The notes under the pieces are model-generated. The model had not been told where the DNA came from. It did not search any database and saw only the letters and a program-made list of their open reading frames with translations. A DNA stretch of 64,000 bases from Flavobacterium endophyticum. Lineage in GTDB: Bacteria > Bacteroidota > Bacteroidia > Flavobacteriales > Flavobacteriaceae. The stretch's first letter is position 1. Every line of letters begins with the position of its first letter. Shown piece after piece: positions 34,889 to 44,340 of this stretch. Made by a program: the position numbers and the translations under genes. The stretch is from NCBI RefSeq assembly GCF_003634455.1, contig NZ_RBLC01000005.1, forward strand, positions 1 to 64,000, in the 5' to 3' direction.

Positions 34889-35881
34889 ATGGCAAAAGAT
34901 CAATCCCCCTATAAGATCCTACTCATTCAGGATAACGCCGAAGATTTTCAAATCATGCAAAAAATGTTGCATAAGCGAATCTCTTCCCCGATAATTGTCC
35001 ATGCAACAGATTTTGAGCAGGCCAAAAACGAATTAGCTCATTCCTCTTTCGATATCACATTTCTCGACTTGGACCTACAAGAAAACAAAGAGCAGGACCT
35101 AATCTCAGAAATAGGAAAGGTTATCGACCTCTGCAAAGTCATCGTCCTTTTAGATGAAAAATATAGAGATTATGCCCATGAACTCTTGTCGCTGAATATC
35201 TCCGACTACATCATAAAAGGAGAGATGAATTCATGGCTCGTCTACAAAAGCATCGTGCATGCCATAGAAAAAAACAAAATACTCCTTACTTTAAAGGAAT
35301 CGCGGAAACGATATACCGACCTCTTCCAGCTCAGCCCTATGCCTATGTGGATTTATAATGTAGAGACACTAAAATTCCGTACCGTCAATAATGCCGCAAT
35401 ACGGAAATATGGCTATTCTAAAGAAGAATTCGAAGAGATGACGTTAAAAGACATTCGGCCGGCAGAAGACGTACAAAAACTCGATGAAGCCATCGATTTT
35501 TTAAGAAACCACGACAAGCTATTTTCAAGCGGTCTCTACCGCCATCAGAAAAAAGATGGAGAAATCATCTACGTCGAATTAGTCAGCAATATCATCTATA
35601 TAAGCCATGAAAAACATGTGCTTGTAGCCGCTAATGATATTACAGAACGCGTTCGCTATATCCAAGACATCGAAGAAAAAAACAAAAAACTGCAAGACAT
35701 TGCCTTCACCCAGTCGCATATTGTCAGGGCGCCGCTTGCCAATATGATGGGCATACTGCATCTCGCCAAGGATATCGATATGAAGTCTCCAGAAGGGACG
35801 CAGCTGCTCGAGCATTTCATAACCTGCGGCAACCAGCTCGACAAGAGCATACGCGAAATTGTAGAAAAAGCCAACCAATAG
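34889..35881 (+). CDS. REC-PAS-DHp protein lacking a kinase ATPase domain
   Basis: 330 residues. Receiver-like domain (about 8-125) with acidic LIQDNAEDF and Asp in DITFLDLDL; the conserved Lys is replaced by the IIKGE segment. PAS/PAC (about 140-265: LFQLSPMPMWIYN, YGYSKEEFEEMTLKDI, HQKKDGEIIYVEL, ANDITER). A DHp-like helix follows with His in FTQSHIVRAPLANMMG, and the protein then ends after ~50 residues with no HATPase domain. It could act as a phosphotransfer intermediate for other kinases, or be a truncated kinase. It follows the TPR kinase with a 198-nt gap. Confidence 0.85.
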   Translation: MAKDQSPYKILLIQDNAEDFQIMQKMLHKRISSPIIVHATDFEQAKNELAHSSFDITFLDLDLQENKEQDLISEIGKVIDLCKVIVLLDEKYRDYAHELLSLNISDYIIKGEMNSWLVYKSIVHAIEKNKILLTLKESRKRYTDLFQLSPMPMWIYNVETLKFRTVNNAAIRKYGYSKEEFEEMTLKDIRPAEDVQKLDEAIDFLRNHDKLFSSGLYRHQKKDGEIIYVELVSNIIYISHEKHVLVAANDITERVRYIQDIEEKNKKLQDIAFTQSHIVRAPLANMMGILHLAKDIDMKSPEGTQLLEHFITCGNQLDKSIREIVEKANQ

Positions 35882-35970
35882 CAAGTTGCCTAGTCGATTG
35901 ATTGTACCTCTGCATTGCAAAATTTTGTATCTTTCGTCTGCCTCCCTCGGGCCTATCAAAATACATTATC

Positions 35971-36741
35971 ATGCCTTGGAATCCGGAAACATATAATAAA
36001 TTCAAAGACATACGCTACCGACCTTTCTTTGACCTTGCAGACCTCATAGAGCCCCTTGAAGCAATGAACGCGATTGATATCGGCTGCGGCACAGGCGAAC
36101 AGACTTCTTTGCTCACACAACGATTTAAAAATTCTAATTTTATTGGAGTAGATTCATCAGCCGAAATGCTTGCAAAATCAAGTCAATATAAGACTGATCG
36201 GCTTCATTTCTGCATTGCTACCATAGAAGAAACCGCAGAGCTAGATAAAAGATGGGACCTGCTCTTCAGCAATGCTGCCCTGCAATGGTCAGACCACCAT
36301 CATCAGCTATTCCCGAAACTAATTGCAATGCTCAATCCAGGCGGACAGATTGCAATCCAAATGCCCGTTCAAAAAGAAAACACGCTCAATCAGATACTGC
36401 TTGATCTCGTCGACCAAGAACCTTTTAGGACAGCACTCGGCGGATGGAAAAGGATATCGCCTCTAGTAAGCATAGACGATTACGCACAACTATTCTTTGA
36501 AGGCGGCCTGACGAATATCAACATTATGCAAAAAGTATATCCGATCATTACAGAGGATCATGATACGCTCTATGATTTTATTTCAGGTTCCGCCCTGATT
36601 CCGTACCTCGAACGTCTCGAAGGCGCCGACCAAGAACTTTTTATCGAAACCTTTAAAAAGAAGATTGCAGCGCATTTTCAAAAACTACCGGCTCTTTATG
36701 CCTTCAAGCGAATCCTTCTTTACGGCAAGAAACCCTTATAA
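35971..36741 (+). CDS. Class I SAM-dependent methyltransferase (trans-aconitate methyltransferase-like)
   Basis: 256 residues from the ATG at 35971; an upstream start at 35902 adds 23 unlikely residues. The N-terminus MPWNPETYNKFKDIRYRPFFDL is characteristic of Tam-type enzymes. The SAM-binding motif I is AIDIGCGTGEQ (about 33-43), motif II FIGVDSSAEML, and LLFSNAALQWSDHH follows. Tam esterifies trans-aconitate, limiting aconitase inhibition; substrate identity is inferred from family resemblance. Monocistronic, upstream of the TetR gene. Confidence 0.85.
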   Translation: MPWNPETYNKFKDIRYRPFFDLADLIEPLEAMNAIDIGCGTGEQTSLLTQRFKNSNFIGVDSSAEMLAKSSQYKTDRLHFCIATIEETAELDKRWDLLFSNAALQWSDHHHQLFPKLIAMLNPGGQIAIQMPVQKENTLNQILLDLVDQEPFRTALGGWKRISPLVSIDDYAQLFFEGGLTNINIMQKVYPIITEDHDTLYDFISGSALIPYLERLEGADQELFIETFKKKIAAHFQKLPALYAFKRILLYGKKPL

Positions 36742-36772
36742 ATACAAATTATCTTCAAAAAAGTTTTTTTAT

Positions 36773-36785
36773 TGAACACCGTTCA
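36773..36785. promoter_or_regulatory. TetR operator copy 1
   Basis: TGAACACCGTTCA is an inverted repeat (TGAAC and GTTCA, 3-nt spacer) overlapping the predicted promoter of the TetR gene. Two variants lie upstream of the TolC gene. Autoregulation is inferred. Confidence 0.75.
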
Positions 36786-36786
36786 T

Positions 36787-36794
36787 TATATTTG
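36787..36794 (+). promoter_or_regulatory. Predicted -7 element of the TetR gene
   Basis: TATATTTG matches TAnnTTTG, 2 nt beyond operator copy 1 and 18 nt before the start codon. A bound TetR dimer would block polymerase. No well-spaced -33 TTG is visible, since the nearest TTG (36772) is only 12 nt away. Confidence 0.5.
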
Positions 36795-36812
36795 CAATTA
36801 TAAAAACAGATC

Positions 36813-37424
36813 ATGGGAATCAAAGAGAGAAAAGAAAGAGAAAAGCTTGAAATGAAGGAGATTATCTTGAAAGCCGCCACTGAAATGTTTCTGACGCAAG
36901 GCTATGAAAAGACATCCATCCGAGCCATTGCCAGCAAAATCGAATACAGCGTAGGAACCATATACCTTTATTTTCAAGACAAGACCGAGATACTGCACTA
37001 TATCATGCAGCAAGGTTTTGCCCAGATGAACAAGGATTTTGAAAAGCTGGATACCAATGACGATATTATCTTCTATCTAAAAAGGCTTGGACACATCTAT
37101 ATCGAATTTGCTTTTGACAATCAAGAGTATTATGACCTGATGTTCATTATCAAGAAGCCATTAGAGCTTATCAACAGAAAAAAAGAACAGTGGGGAAGCG
37201 GATTGATTGCTTATGATTTCCTGCTGTCTGTAATGAAAAGATGCGTCGAACAAAAAAGAATACGATACGAAGACCCGGAACTCGCTTCACTCGCTATATG
37301 GGGCTACCTGCACGGAATAATAGCCTTGCATATTAGAGACCGTTGCAAAATGTTTGAAGAAGTCAACATGAAAGACTTTTTTATACGATCTTTCGACACC
37401 TTCGTAGACAGTATTGCAACATAA
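36813..37424 (+). CDS. TetR/AcrR-family repressor of the efflux operon
   Basis: 203 residues. The N-terminal HTH (about 20-60) is clear: IILKAATEMFLTQGYEKTSIRAIASKIEYSVGTIYLYFQDKTEIL. The C-terminal ligand domain has the LHGIIALHIRDRC segment common in AcrR-type regulators. It is encoded just upstream of and collinear with the TolC/MFP/RND genes (190-nt gap). Related 13-bp inverted repeats occur before its own start and twice before tolC, so it probably represses both units until a toxic ligand binds. Confidence 0.93.
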   Translation: MGIKERKEREKLEMKEIILKAATEMFLTQGYEKTSIRAIASKIEYSVGTIYLYFQDKTEILHYIMQQGFAQMNKDFEKLDTNDDIIFYLKRLGHIYIEFAFDNQEYYDLMFIIKKPLELINRKKEQWGSGLIAYDFLLSVMKRCVEQKRIRYEDPELASLAIWGYLHGIIALHIRDRCKMFEEVNMKDFFIRSFDTFVDSIAT

Positions 37425-37503
37425 TTTTTAAACAGCCACAATATGCAATAATTTTCTGCGTTAAAATCATGCCGTACCAACGGTATTTTTTTGGCATCAT
37501 CAA

Positions 37504-37516
37504 TAAACACTGTTCA
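37504..37516. promoter_or_regulatory. TetR operator copy 2
   Basis: TAAACACTGTTCA differs from the TGAACACCGTTCA copy at 36773 by two bases. It lies 99 nt upstream of the TolC start. Confidence 0.65.
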
Positions 37517-37583
37517 TTTAATAATATGAGTATACTAATAGTTATCATAGTCGCTCGTTGTCTAAAAAAATTTAAACACAAAC

Positions 37584-37596
37584 TAAACACCGCTCA
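37584..37596. promoter_or_regulatory. TetR operator copy 3
   Basis: TAAACACCGCTCA differs from the copy at 36773 by two bases. It lies 19 nt upstream of the TolC start, where binding would interfere with transcription or the leader. Confidence 0.6.
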
Positions 37597-37614
37597 TAAA
37601 ATAAAACCATTTCA

Positions 37615-38964
37615 ATGAAAGCAACTACCACCATCCTAGCCGTAGCAATTTTGGCCATAAGCCCTACCTATGCCCAAAACAATACCGTTGACAGCTACAT
37701 CCAAAAAGGGCTGAAAGAAAACCTCGCCCTCAAGCAGCAAAATTTCGACCTGCAAAAAGCCTCCTATGCGCTAAAAGAAGCCCGCGGACTCTTCTATCCT
37801 ACGCTCTCTTTCAGGAGCGACTACTTCTATTCCAGCGGAGGGCGTACCGTTGACTTGCCTCTTGGAGATTTAATGAATCCGGTTTACAGTACTTTAAATC
37901 AGCTGACAGGAACCAACAATTTCCAAAACATCGCCAACCAGAAATTCAACCTCAATGCGAATGATTTTTATGACCATAGGTTATCGGTAACTCTTCCTTT
38001 GGTCAATGCCGAAATCTACATCAGTAACAAGATCAGGAAAGAAGCCATCAACCAAAAACAAGCTGAAGTCATGGTCTATAAAAGAAGTCTCGTAAAAGAC
38101 ATCAAGACTGCCTACTACAACAGCATCATGGCAAGCAACCAGATCGAAATATTTAAAAACGCGGCAAAGCTGTTGCAGGAAAACTATAAGCTGACCGAAT
38201 CAAGAGTCAAAAACGGAAAAGCTTTAAAAGGCAATGCGTTGAGAATTCTTTCCGATATCAACGACAATCAGGCAAAATTAGCCGAGGCTGAAAACAACCT
38301 GAAAACAGCCAATGCCTATCTTAATTTTTTGACAAATACCGCCCTTACCGACAAGGTAGCGATAGACACGACAGGCTTCCGTTTCTATAAAACACAAATG
38401 AAAACGCCATCTTTTGAAACATCCGGCAGAGAAGAAATAACTGCCTTAAAAAGCGCCCTTACGCAAGCAGAATACAATATCAGCCTAGAAAAAGCCTCCT
38501 ATTTCCCCACTATAAATACGTCCCTAAATCTAGGATACCAAAACAACTACCTCAAGTTCGACCCAGACGACCGCTACCTGACGGGAATCGTTTCGCTCAA
38601 ATGGGATCTCTTCACAGGCTTCCAGACCCGTAACAGAGTGAAAATTGCCAAAACAGAAGCCACATCGCTAAACACACAGCTTGATGAAACCGAAAAACAA
38701 TTCCAGCTCCAGCTTACTACCGCCACAAACGAGCTCGATACCGCCGAAGCACAATTCAAGAGCGCGAAAGAAAACCTGCAATCCCTCGAAGAATACTACC
38801 GCGAAACCAAGGCAAGATACGACCAAGGACTTGTGCTGTTGGTCGAACTGAACGATGCCTTCACGCAGCTCATCAACGGACAACTGGCATTTGAGCAGTC
38901 CAACACCAACGTACTCATCAAACTGGCAGAAGTAGAACGCACCGCTGCCTCTTATCAATTTTAA
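37615..38964 (+). CDS. TolC-family outer membrane efflux protein
   Basis: 449 residues with a signal peptide (to about 21, PTYAQ). The two-fold repeated outer membrane efflux architecture is visible: long helices ENLALKQQNFDLQKASYALKEA and EEITALKSALTQAEYNISLEKASYFPTINTSLNLGY, each followed by strands that form the trimeric barrel. Length is normal. It provides the outer membrane duct for the RND pump encoded two genes later. First gene of the efflux operon, 18 nt before the adaptor gene. Confidence 0.93.
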   Translation: MKATTTILAVAILAISPTYAQNNTVDSYIQKGLKENLALKQQNFDLQKASYALKEARGLFYPTLSFRSDYFYSSGGRTVDLPLGDLMNPVYSTLNQLTGTNNFQNIANQKFNLNANDFYDHRLSVTLPLVNAEIYISNKIRKEAINQKQAEVMVYKRSLVKDIKTAYYNSIMASNQIEIFKNAAKLLQENYKLTESRVKNGKALKGNALRILSDINDNQAKLAEAENNLKTANAYLNFLTNTALTDKVAIDTTGFRFYKTQMKTPSFETSGREEITALKSALTQAEYNISLEKASYFPTINTSLNLGYQNNYLKFDPDDRYLTGIVSLKWDLFTGFQTRNRVKIAKTEATSLNTQLDETEKQFQLQLTTATNELDTAEAQFKSAKENLQSLEEYYRETKARYDQGLVLLVELNDAFTQLINGQLAFEQSNTNVLIKLAEVERTAASYQF

Positions 38965-38982
38965 AACTCAAAAAATAAAAGT

Positions 38983-40026
38983 ATGAAACGATACAAACTT
39001 ATCCCGTTCATGGCATTCGCCCTAATCGTTGCCTGTGGCAAAAAAGAAACAGCGGCCGTTCAAGACGATGCCATCACAATCAAGACGGCAAAAATCATTA
39101 CAGAAGAATACGCACGTCCCATTATTTCAAGCGGTATCATTACCTCTGATGTCGAAGCCAACCTATCTTTCAAAGTAGGCGGCATTATAGAAAAGCTATA
39201 TGTGCAAGAAGGCGACAGAGTTGCAAAAGGACAATTAATCGCCACCCTCAACACGACCGAAATTGCCGCACAGCTGCAGCAGTCCAAAAACGACTACGAA
39301 AAAGCACAGCGAAACTATAAGAGAATGGAAAATCTCTACAAAGACAATGCCGCCACTACCGAAGAATTTGAAAACAGCAATACCGCGCTCAGTACTGCAC
39401 TGCAAGCCTACCAGATTGCAAAATTCAATAAGCAGCATGCTGCCATCTATGCCAACCAATCCGGAAGCGTCATCAAAAAACTGATGAACGAAGGCGAAAT
39501 TGCCAACGCAGGAACAGCCGTCTATACCATCAATTCCACCAACAACAACGATTGGGTAATCCGACTAGGATTGTCTGACAAAGATTGGGTAAAGCTAAAA
39601 AAAGGAGACAAAGCCACCATCTCCGCCGATGCTTATGGCGAAAAGGAATTTGAAGCCGTAGTTTCAGAAATAGGCGTAGGTGCCAATCCAGAAACCGGAA
39701 CCTTCTCTGTCAAGCTGAAAATCAATCCGCAAGATGCTAAATTCGCCAACGGATTAGCAGCAAAAGTCAAGATTCATCCCTCAAATAAAGAACTCCTGCA
39801 ATTCATTCCAAGTGCGGCCATAGTTGAAGCGAACGAAAATTCAGGAACAGTCTACTCCCTTGAGCCAGACGGAAAGACCATAAAACAGCACAAGATAAAA
39901 ATTGCCTTCACAGAAAACGACCGCATAGCCGTGAGCTCCGGATTAGAAAACACGACAACTGTCATTACCGACGGTTCTGCCTATCTCCTGCCCGACTCCA
40001 AAATCAAACTCTCAGGAACCAAATAA
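38983..40026 (+). CDS. RND periplasmic adaptor (membrane fusion) lipoprotein
   Basis: 347 residues with a lipobox (FALIVAC, Cys18), so it is anchored to a membrane by lipid. The lipoyl-like half motif AKGQLIATLNTTEIAAQL follows VGGIIEKLYVQEGDRV, a coiled-coil hairpin spans about 85-135, and a beta-barrel and membrane-proximal domain follow (NDWVIRLGLSDKDWVKLKKGDKATI). It links the inner-membrane RND pump to the TolC duct. Co-transcribed with both neighbours (gaps of 18 and 24 nt). Confidence 0.94.
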   Translation: MKRYKLIPFMAFALIVACGKKETAAVQDDAITIKTAKIITEEYARPIISSGIITSDVEANLSFKVGGIIEKLYVQEGDRVAKGQLIATLNTTEIAAQLQQSKNDYEKAQRNYKRMENLYKDNAATTEEFENSNTALSTALQAYQIAKFNKQHAAIYANQSGSVIKKLMNEGEIANAGTAVYTINSTNNNDWVIRLGLSDKDWVKLKKGDKATISADAYGEKEFEAVVSEIGVGANPETGTFSVKLKINPQDAKFANGLAAKVKIHPSNKELLQFIPSAAIVEANENSGTVYSLEPDGKTIKQHKIKIAFTENDRIAVSSGLENTTTVITDGSAYLLPDSKIKLSGTK

Positions 40027-40050
40027 TATGACACCCCTAAACCCGATACA

Positions 40051-43000
40051 ATGAAAATAGTAAACTTTTCAGTCAAGAATTACCAATTTACAATAGTGGT
40101 GTTTCTGCTCGCGCTTGCGCTTGGGCTCAATTCCTTTTTGAACATGCCGAGAGGTGAAGACCCGGTCGTTCATGCGCCTAATTTCCCGATTGTGGCCGTC
40201 TATCCCGGAACCAGCCCTGAAGACATGGAAAAACTTATCGTAAAGCCGATAGAAGACAAAATCAACGAACTCAATGATGTCAAAAGAATAAAAACCGAAA
40301 TCAACGATGGCGTTTCTGTCACTACCGTAGAATTCGACTATGGCGTCAACGTAGACGACAAACACAATGAGGTCGTACGCGAAATCAACAGCCTGAGAGG
40401 CATATTGCCCAGCAACCTCCAAAGCCTTGAAGTCGAGCAGATCGATCCTTCCGACGTAAATACTTACCAGATTGCTCTGTTGAGCAACACCGCAACGTAC
40501 AAACAACTTTATGACAGTGCCGACGAACTAAAAAAACAAATCGAAAAAGTAGGCGCTGTCAAAAAAGTAGAAATCCTCGCCTATCCTGCACAGCAGATTA
40601 AGGTCAATGTAGACCTCGAAAAAATCGCCAACAACCACATCGCCCTCGATGCCATAATGAACACCATCCAGGGAGAAGCCGAAAACATTCCGGCCGGAAG
40701 CGTAGATGCAGGCGATAAAAAATACAATGTCAAAACCAGCGGCGATTACAAAGACCTCGAAGAAATAAGAAATACAGTCATCAAGACCTCAGGAGAAAGT
40801 ATCGTTTACCTCAAAGACGTTGCCGATGTCACCATGAGCTACGAAGACGAAACCTACATAGCCCGCTACAACGGAAAACGTGCTATTTTCATAGCCGTAA
40901 GCGAGAAAAAAGAAACCAACATTATCAAGAACAATGAAAACATCGCCCCAATAATTGAAAAATTCTCGCACAAGCTTCCTGCCAACATTAAACTAGAAAA
41001 CACTTTTATCCAAGCCGAAGATGTGGGCCACAGGCTTAACCATTTCTTCAGGGATTTCGGCATCGCCATACTGCTCGTTATTTTCACCCTCACCCCGCTC
41101 GGGCTTCGTGCGGCAACCGTCGTGATGATTTCCATTCCGCTTTCCATCGCCATCGGATTGTTCCTCTTAGATTCTATGGGCTATACCATCAACCAGCTTA
41201 CCATTGTCGGACTCGTGGTAGCATTAGGACTTTTAGTGGATGACAGTATCGTAGTCATCGAAAACATTGAGCGCTACCTCCGAAACGGACATTCTCCCTA
41301 TCGAGCCGCCATCGATGCCACGCACCAGATAGGTGTCGCTATTATCGGCTGTACCGCCATCCTGATTGTGTCCTTTCTTCCGATAGTATTCCTGCCTGAA
41401 GTGTCAGGAGACTTTATCCGAAGCATGCCGATGGCCGTAATCACGACTGTATTGGCTTCCTTATTGGTTTCCCTAACCGTCGTTCCATTTTTAGCGAGCC
41501 TTATCCTAAAAAGACACAGCCACGAAGAAGGAAACATCGTATTGCGAAAATTACAAAAAGGAATCAACAAAGTCTACAAACCCGTATTGCACCAAGCCTT
41601 GGCAAGACCCTATCTTACGATTGGAATTGCCGTTGCTCTGTTCATCGGAAGCATTGCCCTGACAAACGTCGTAGGCTTCAGCCTTTTCCCTAGGTCCGAA
41701 AAGCCGATGTTTTTAGTCAATATCGAAACTCCTTTGGGAACCAACCTTTACAAGACTAATGAGATTGCCCGATATGTCGAAAAGACAATCATGCAAGACA
41801 AAAGAGCCAAAGCCGTCTATACGAATGTCGGACAAGGAAATCCACGTATCTACTACAATGTCAATCCGCACAAAGATGCCGCGAATTATGCACAGATCTT
41901 CATACGACTGCATGAAATGGATATCGAAGAATTAGAAGGTATCATAGAAAAATTCCGTGCCAAGTTTGAGAACTATTCCGGAGCAAAAATCGAAGTAAAA
42001 CAGTTCGAGCAAGGACCGCCTATCGAAGCACCCATCGCCATACGAGTCTTTGGAGACAACCTCGATACCCTGCGCTCTTTGGCCGCAAAAGTAGAAACCG
42101 AAATTAAAAATACTGAGGGCGTTATCTATCCCAACAACCTGTTGCAGACTTACAAAACAGACATAAAAGTAAACATCAACAAAGACAGGGCCGCATTAAT
42201 CGGATTGCCCTCAAGCACTATCGACCAGACCATCCGTATGGGCATCAGCGGCCTGAATGTTGCCGATTATAAAGACGAAAAAGGAGACAATTATAAAATA
42301 AACGTATCCGTTAGCCGAGACAGGCATCCAAAGCCCGAAATATTCCAAAAGCTATATATCACGTCGCAAAACGGCAATCTAATTCCGATACAGCAAGTCG
42401 CCGACCTGAAATATGAAACCTCAGTACCGCTCATCAAGCACTATGACAAAAACAGATATGCCCTGATTACAAGCGATGTAAAAAACGGATACAATACCCA
42501 AGAAACCACCCAGAAGATTCTAGAAAAAATAAATAAGATTCAGTTCCCCGAAGGCTATTCCTATGTAGCCGCTGGAGAACTCGAAAGCAGCCAGGAAAGC
42601 TTCGGCGGTCTCGGAACCATTATCCTCATCACCGTTTTCGGATTTATGGGCATCCTGTTGTTAGAGTTCAGGACATTCAAGAGCTCGCTGATCGTCCTGT
42701 CTGTTATTCCATTGGGAATTGTGGGTGCTGTGGTCATCCTATTTTTGACAGGAAACACGCTATCCTTTATGGCAAGCATCGGTATCATTGCCCTGGCAGG
42801 AATAGAAGTCAAGAATTCCATTCTTCTCGTTGATTTCACTAATCAGCTCCGCGAAGAAGGTATGGACATTGACCAAGCCATTGAAGTGGCCGGAGAGACC
42901 CGTTTCTTACCCATCATCCTCACTTCGATGACCGCAATTCTGGGATTGGTGCCGTTAGTGCTCGAAAACTCCCCATTCTATTCACCATTGGCATGGGTAA

Positions 43001-43137
43001 TCATTGGCGGACTCATAAGTTCTACCGTCTTGACAAGGTTGGTGACCCCAGTAGTCTACAAGCTGATAGCGCCAAGCATTGCCGTAAAATCATCAGAAGA
43101 AACAGTACCGGTCACAAACCACCCTCCTGCAAAATAA
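40051..43137 (+). CDS. RND-family efflux pump permease (AcrB/HAE1-like)
   Basis: 1028 residues, the usual length. Two sets of six membrane helices and two large periplasmic loops. Proton-relay residues lie in TM4 (VALGLLVDDSIVVIENIERYLR with the Asp-Asp pair). Conserved MPRGEDP (about 29-35) and FLPEVSGDF segments are present. The sequence lies closer to the heavy, non-AcrB hydrophobe exporters common in Bacteroidota. It drives export of hydrophobic compounds by proton exchange with the adaptor and TolC partner encoded upstream. Substrates cannot be predicted. Confidence 0.95.
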   Translation: MKIVNFSVKNYQFTIVVFLLALALGLNSFLNMPRGEDPVVHAPNFPIVAVYPGTSPEDMEKLIVKPIEDKINELNDVKRIKTEINDGVSVTTVEFDYGVNVDDKHNEVVREINSLRGILPSNLQSLEVEQIDPSDVNTYQIALLSNTATYKQLYDSADELKKQIEKVGAVKKVEILAYPAQQIKVNVDLEKIANNHIALDAIMNTIQGEAENIPAGSVDAGDKKYNVKTSGDYKDLEEIRNTVIKTSGESIVYLKDVADVTMSYEDETYIARYNGKRAIFIAVSEKKETNIIKNNENIAPIIEKFSHKLPANIKLENTFIQAEDVGHRLNHFFRDFGIAILLVIFTLTPLGLRAATVVMISIPLSIAIGLFLLDSMGYTINQLTIVGLVVALGLLVDDSIVVIENIERYLRNGHSPYRAAIDATHQIGVAIIGCTAILIVSFLPIVFLPEVSGDFIRSMPMAVITTVLASLLVSLTVVPFLASLILKRHSHEEGNIVLRKLQKGINKVYKPVLHQALARPYLTIGIAVALFIGSIALTNVVGFSLFPRSEKPMFLVNIETPLGTNLYKTNEIARYVEKTIMQDKRAKAVYTNVGQGNPRIYYNVNPHKDAANYAQIFIRLHEMDIEELEGIIEKFRAKFENYSGAKIEVKQFEQGPPIEAPIAIRVFGDNLDTLRSLAAKVETEIKNTEGVIYPNNLLQTYKTDIKVNINKDRAALIGLPSSTIDQTIRMGISGLNVADYKDEKGDNYKINVSVSRDRHPKPEIFQKLYITSQNGNLIPIQQVADLKYETSVPLIKHYDKNRYALITSDVKNGYNTQETTQKILEKINKIQFPEGYSYVAAGELESSQESFGGLGTIILITVFGFMGILLLEFRTFKSSLIVLSVIPLGIVGAVVILFLTGNTLSFMASIGIIALAGIEVKNSILLVDFTNQLREEGMDIDQAIEVAGETRFLPIILTSMTAILGLVPLVLENSPFYSPLAWVIIGGLISSTVLTRLVTPVVYKLIAPSIAVKSSEETVPVTNHPPAK

Positions 43138-43172
43138 ACAACGCGTATTATTAACCCCTAAAATTATAAACT

Positions 43173-44150
43173 ATGAAAAATGTTTTTGTGCTTCTCCTCT
43201 TGCCCGTCATGTCTGTTTCGGCGCAAACCCAATCCGATTCTATCAAGAAAAGAGCCGGCAAGGCAATTACCAACAAGTTTCCGACCACGCGATTCCTCGA
43301 CCTCCAGTACGAGCAGTTTTCAGAAACGGACTATGATTCTGAATACAAAAGAAAAGACCTTGAAGAAGGTACCATCAAAAGCCAAAGAAGATTCAAGGCC
43401 GCAATGAACGTACAGCTGATTAAAAAACCAACCTGGTCGATAACCGCATCGGCAAGATACAAGCTGGAATCATTCGACATAGAAAAAGTCAGGAATGTAT
43501 CAGAAGACTTCCAAGACTTTCCGCTGACCAAAAGCGAAGACTACCACTTTTTCTCTACCTCGCTCAGCTATACCAAGTTCTCGATGCTCTTTAAGAAGCC
43601 CGTGATGTTCAATGCCACGGTCACTGCAGACGGCTCAGACGAAGGCTATGAACGAATTACAGGTATGATTCTCACCACCCTCATCCTAAAGAAAAACGAA
43701 AGGACTACCATCGGGGCAGGTTTTGTCGCCTTTGTCGATCCCGCCTCCCAATTTCCGGCCCTGCCTGTTTTCACCTACGAACACAAGTTTGCAGGATCCG
43801 CTTGGACACTCGACCTCATCGTTCCAAGATATATCTACATGAGAAGGCCGCTGCTTGAAAACGGCAGGCTGTCGTTAGGAAGTGCTTTCGAAAGCGAAGG
43901 TTTTTACACCTACACCAGCCAATCCGGTTTTGCCAACGTAAACAGCTTTAGCCGAAACGAAGTCAAGACAGGCTTTATTTATGAATACCACCTCAACAAA
44001 AGCTTGATCGCAACCTTTAGAGGCGGCGTTGCCAACATCTTTGGAGGTCAGTTATCTGAACGAGGCGAAAGGCGCGACAAAGACAATCTTGAAGTAAAGC
44101 AAGATATGAACGGCTATTTTAATATTGGTTTTTCGTATAATCCATTTTAG
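43173..44150 (+). CDS. Outer-membrane beta-barrel protein linked to the efflux operon (DUF6268-like)
   Basis: 325 residues with a signal peptide (NVFVLLLLPVMSVSAQ). Alternating hydrophobic strands (WSITASARYKL, FFSTSLSYTKFSMLF, KPVMFNATVTADG, TIGAGFVAFVD) and a C-terminal Phe (GYFNIGFSYNPF) are typical of an outer membrane barrel. Similarity to DUF6268 is by impression. It follows the RND gene by 35 nt and shares the terminator after it, so it is probably the fourth gene of the efflux operon; its contribution is unknown. Confidence 0.75.
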   Translation: MKNVFVLLLLPVMSVSAQTQSDSIKKRAGKAITNKFPTTRFLDLQYEQFSETDYDSEYKRKDLEEGTIKSQRRFKAAMNVQLIKKPTWSITASARYKLESFDIEKVRNVSEDFQDFPLTKSEDYHFFSTSLSYTKFSMLFKKPVMFNATVTADGSDEGYERITGMILTTLILKKNERTTIGAGFVAFVDPASQFPALPVFTYEHKFAGSAWTLDLIVPRYIYMRRPLLENGRLSLGSAFESEGFYTYTSQSGFANVNSFSRNEVKTGFIYEYHLNKSLIATFRGGVANIFGGQLSERGERRDKDNLEVKQDMNGYFNIGFSYNPF

Positions 44151-44172
44151 GACTGTTTGCTTACTATAGTTG

Positions 44173-44200
44173 AAAAAGCCACTCTTTTGAGTGGCTTTTT
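44173..44200 (+). terminator. Terminator of the efflux operon
   Basis: GCCACTC at 44178-44184 and GAGTGGC at 44189-44195 close a 4-nt loop, with A5 and T5 flanks extending the stem. It lies 23 nt after the stop of the barrel gene. Confidence 0.88.
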
Positions 44201-44340
44201 CTTTTACTAATGTAGACAAAGAAAAGTGAGATTTGAAAACAGAAGCACCTTTAGTTCAGAATAACTTTTTACCTTCATCCGTTAGAAATGTCTCCGAGGT
44301 TGCGATACCTTTGTGTCGATAGTAGTTCTTGACCCTTCCG

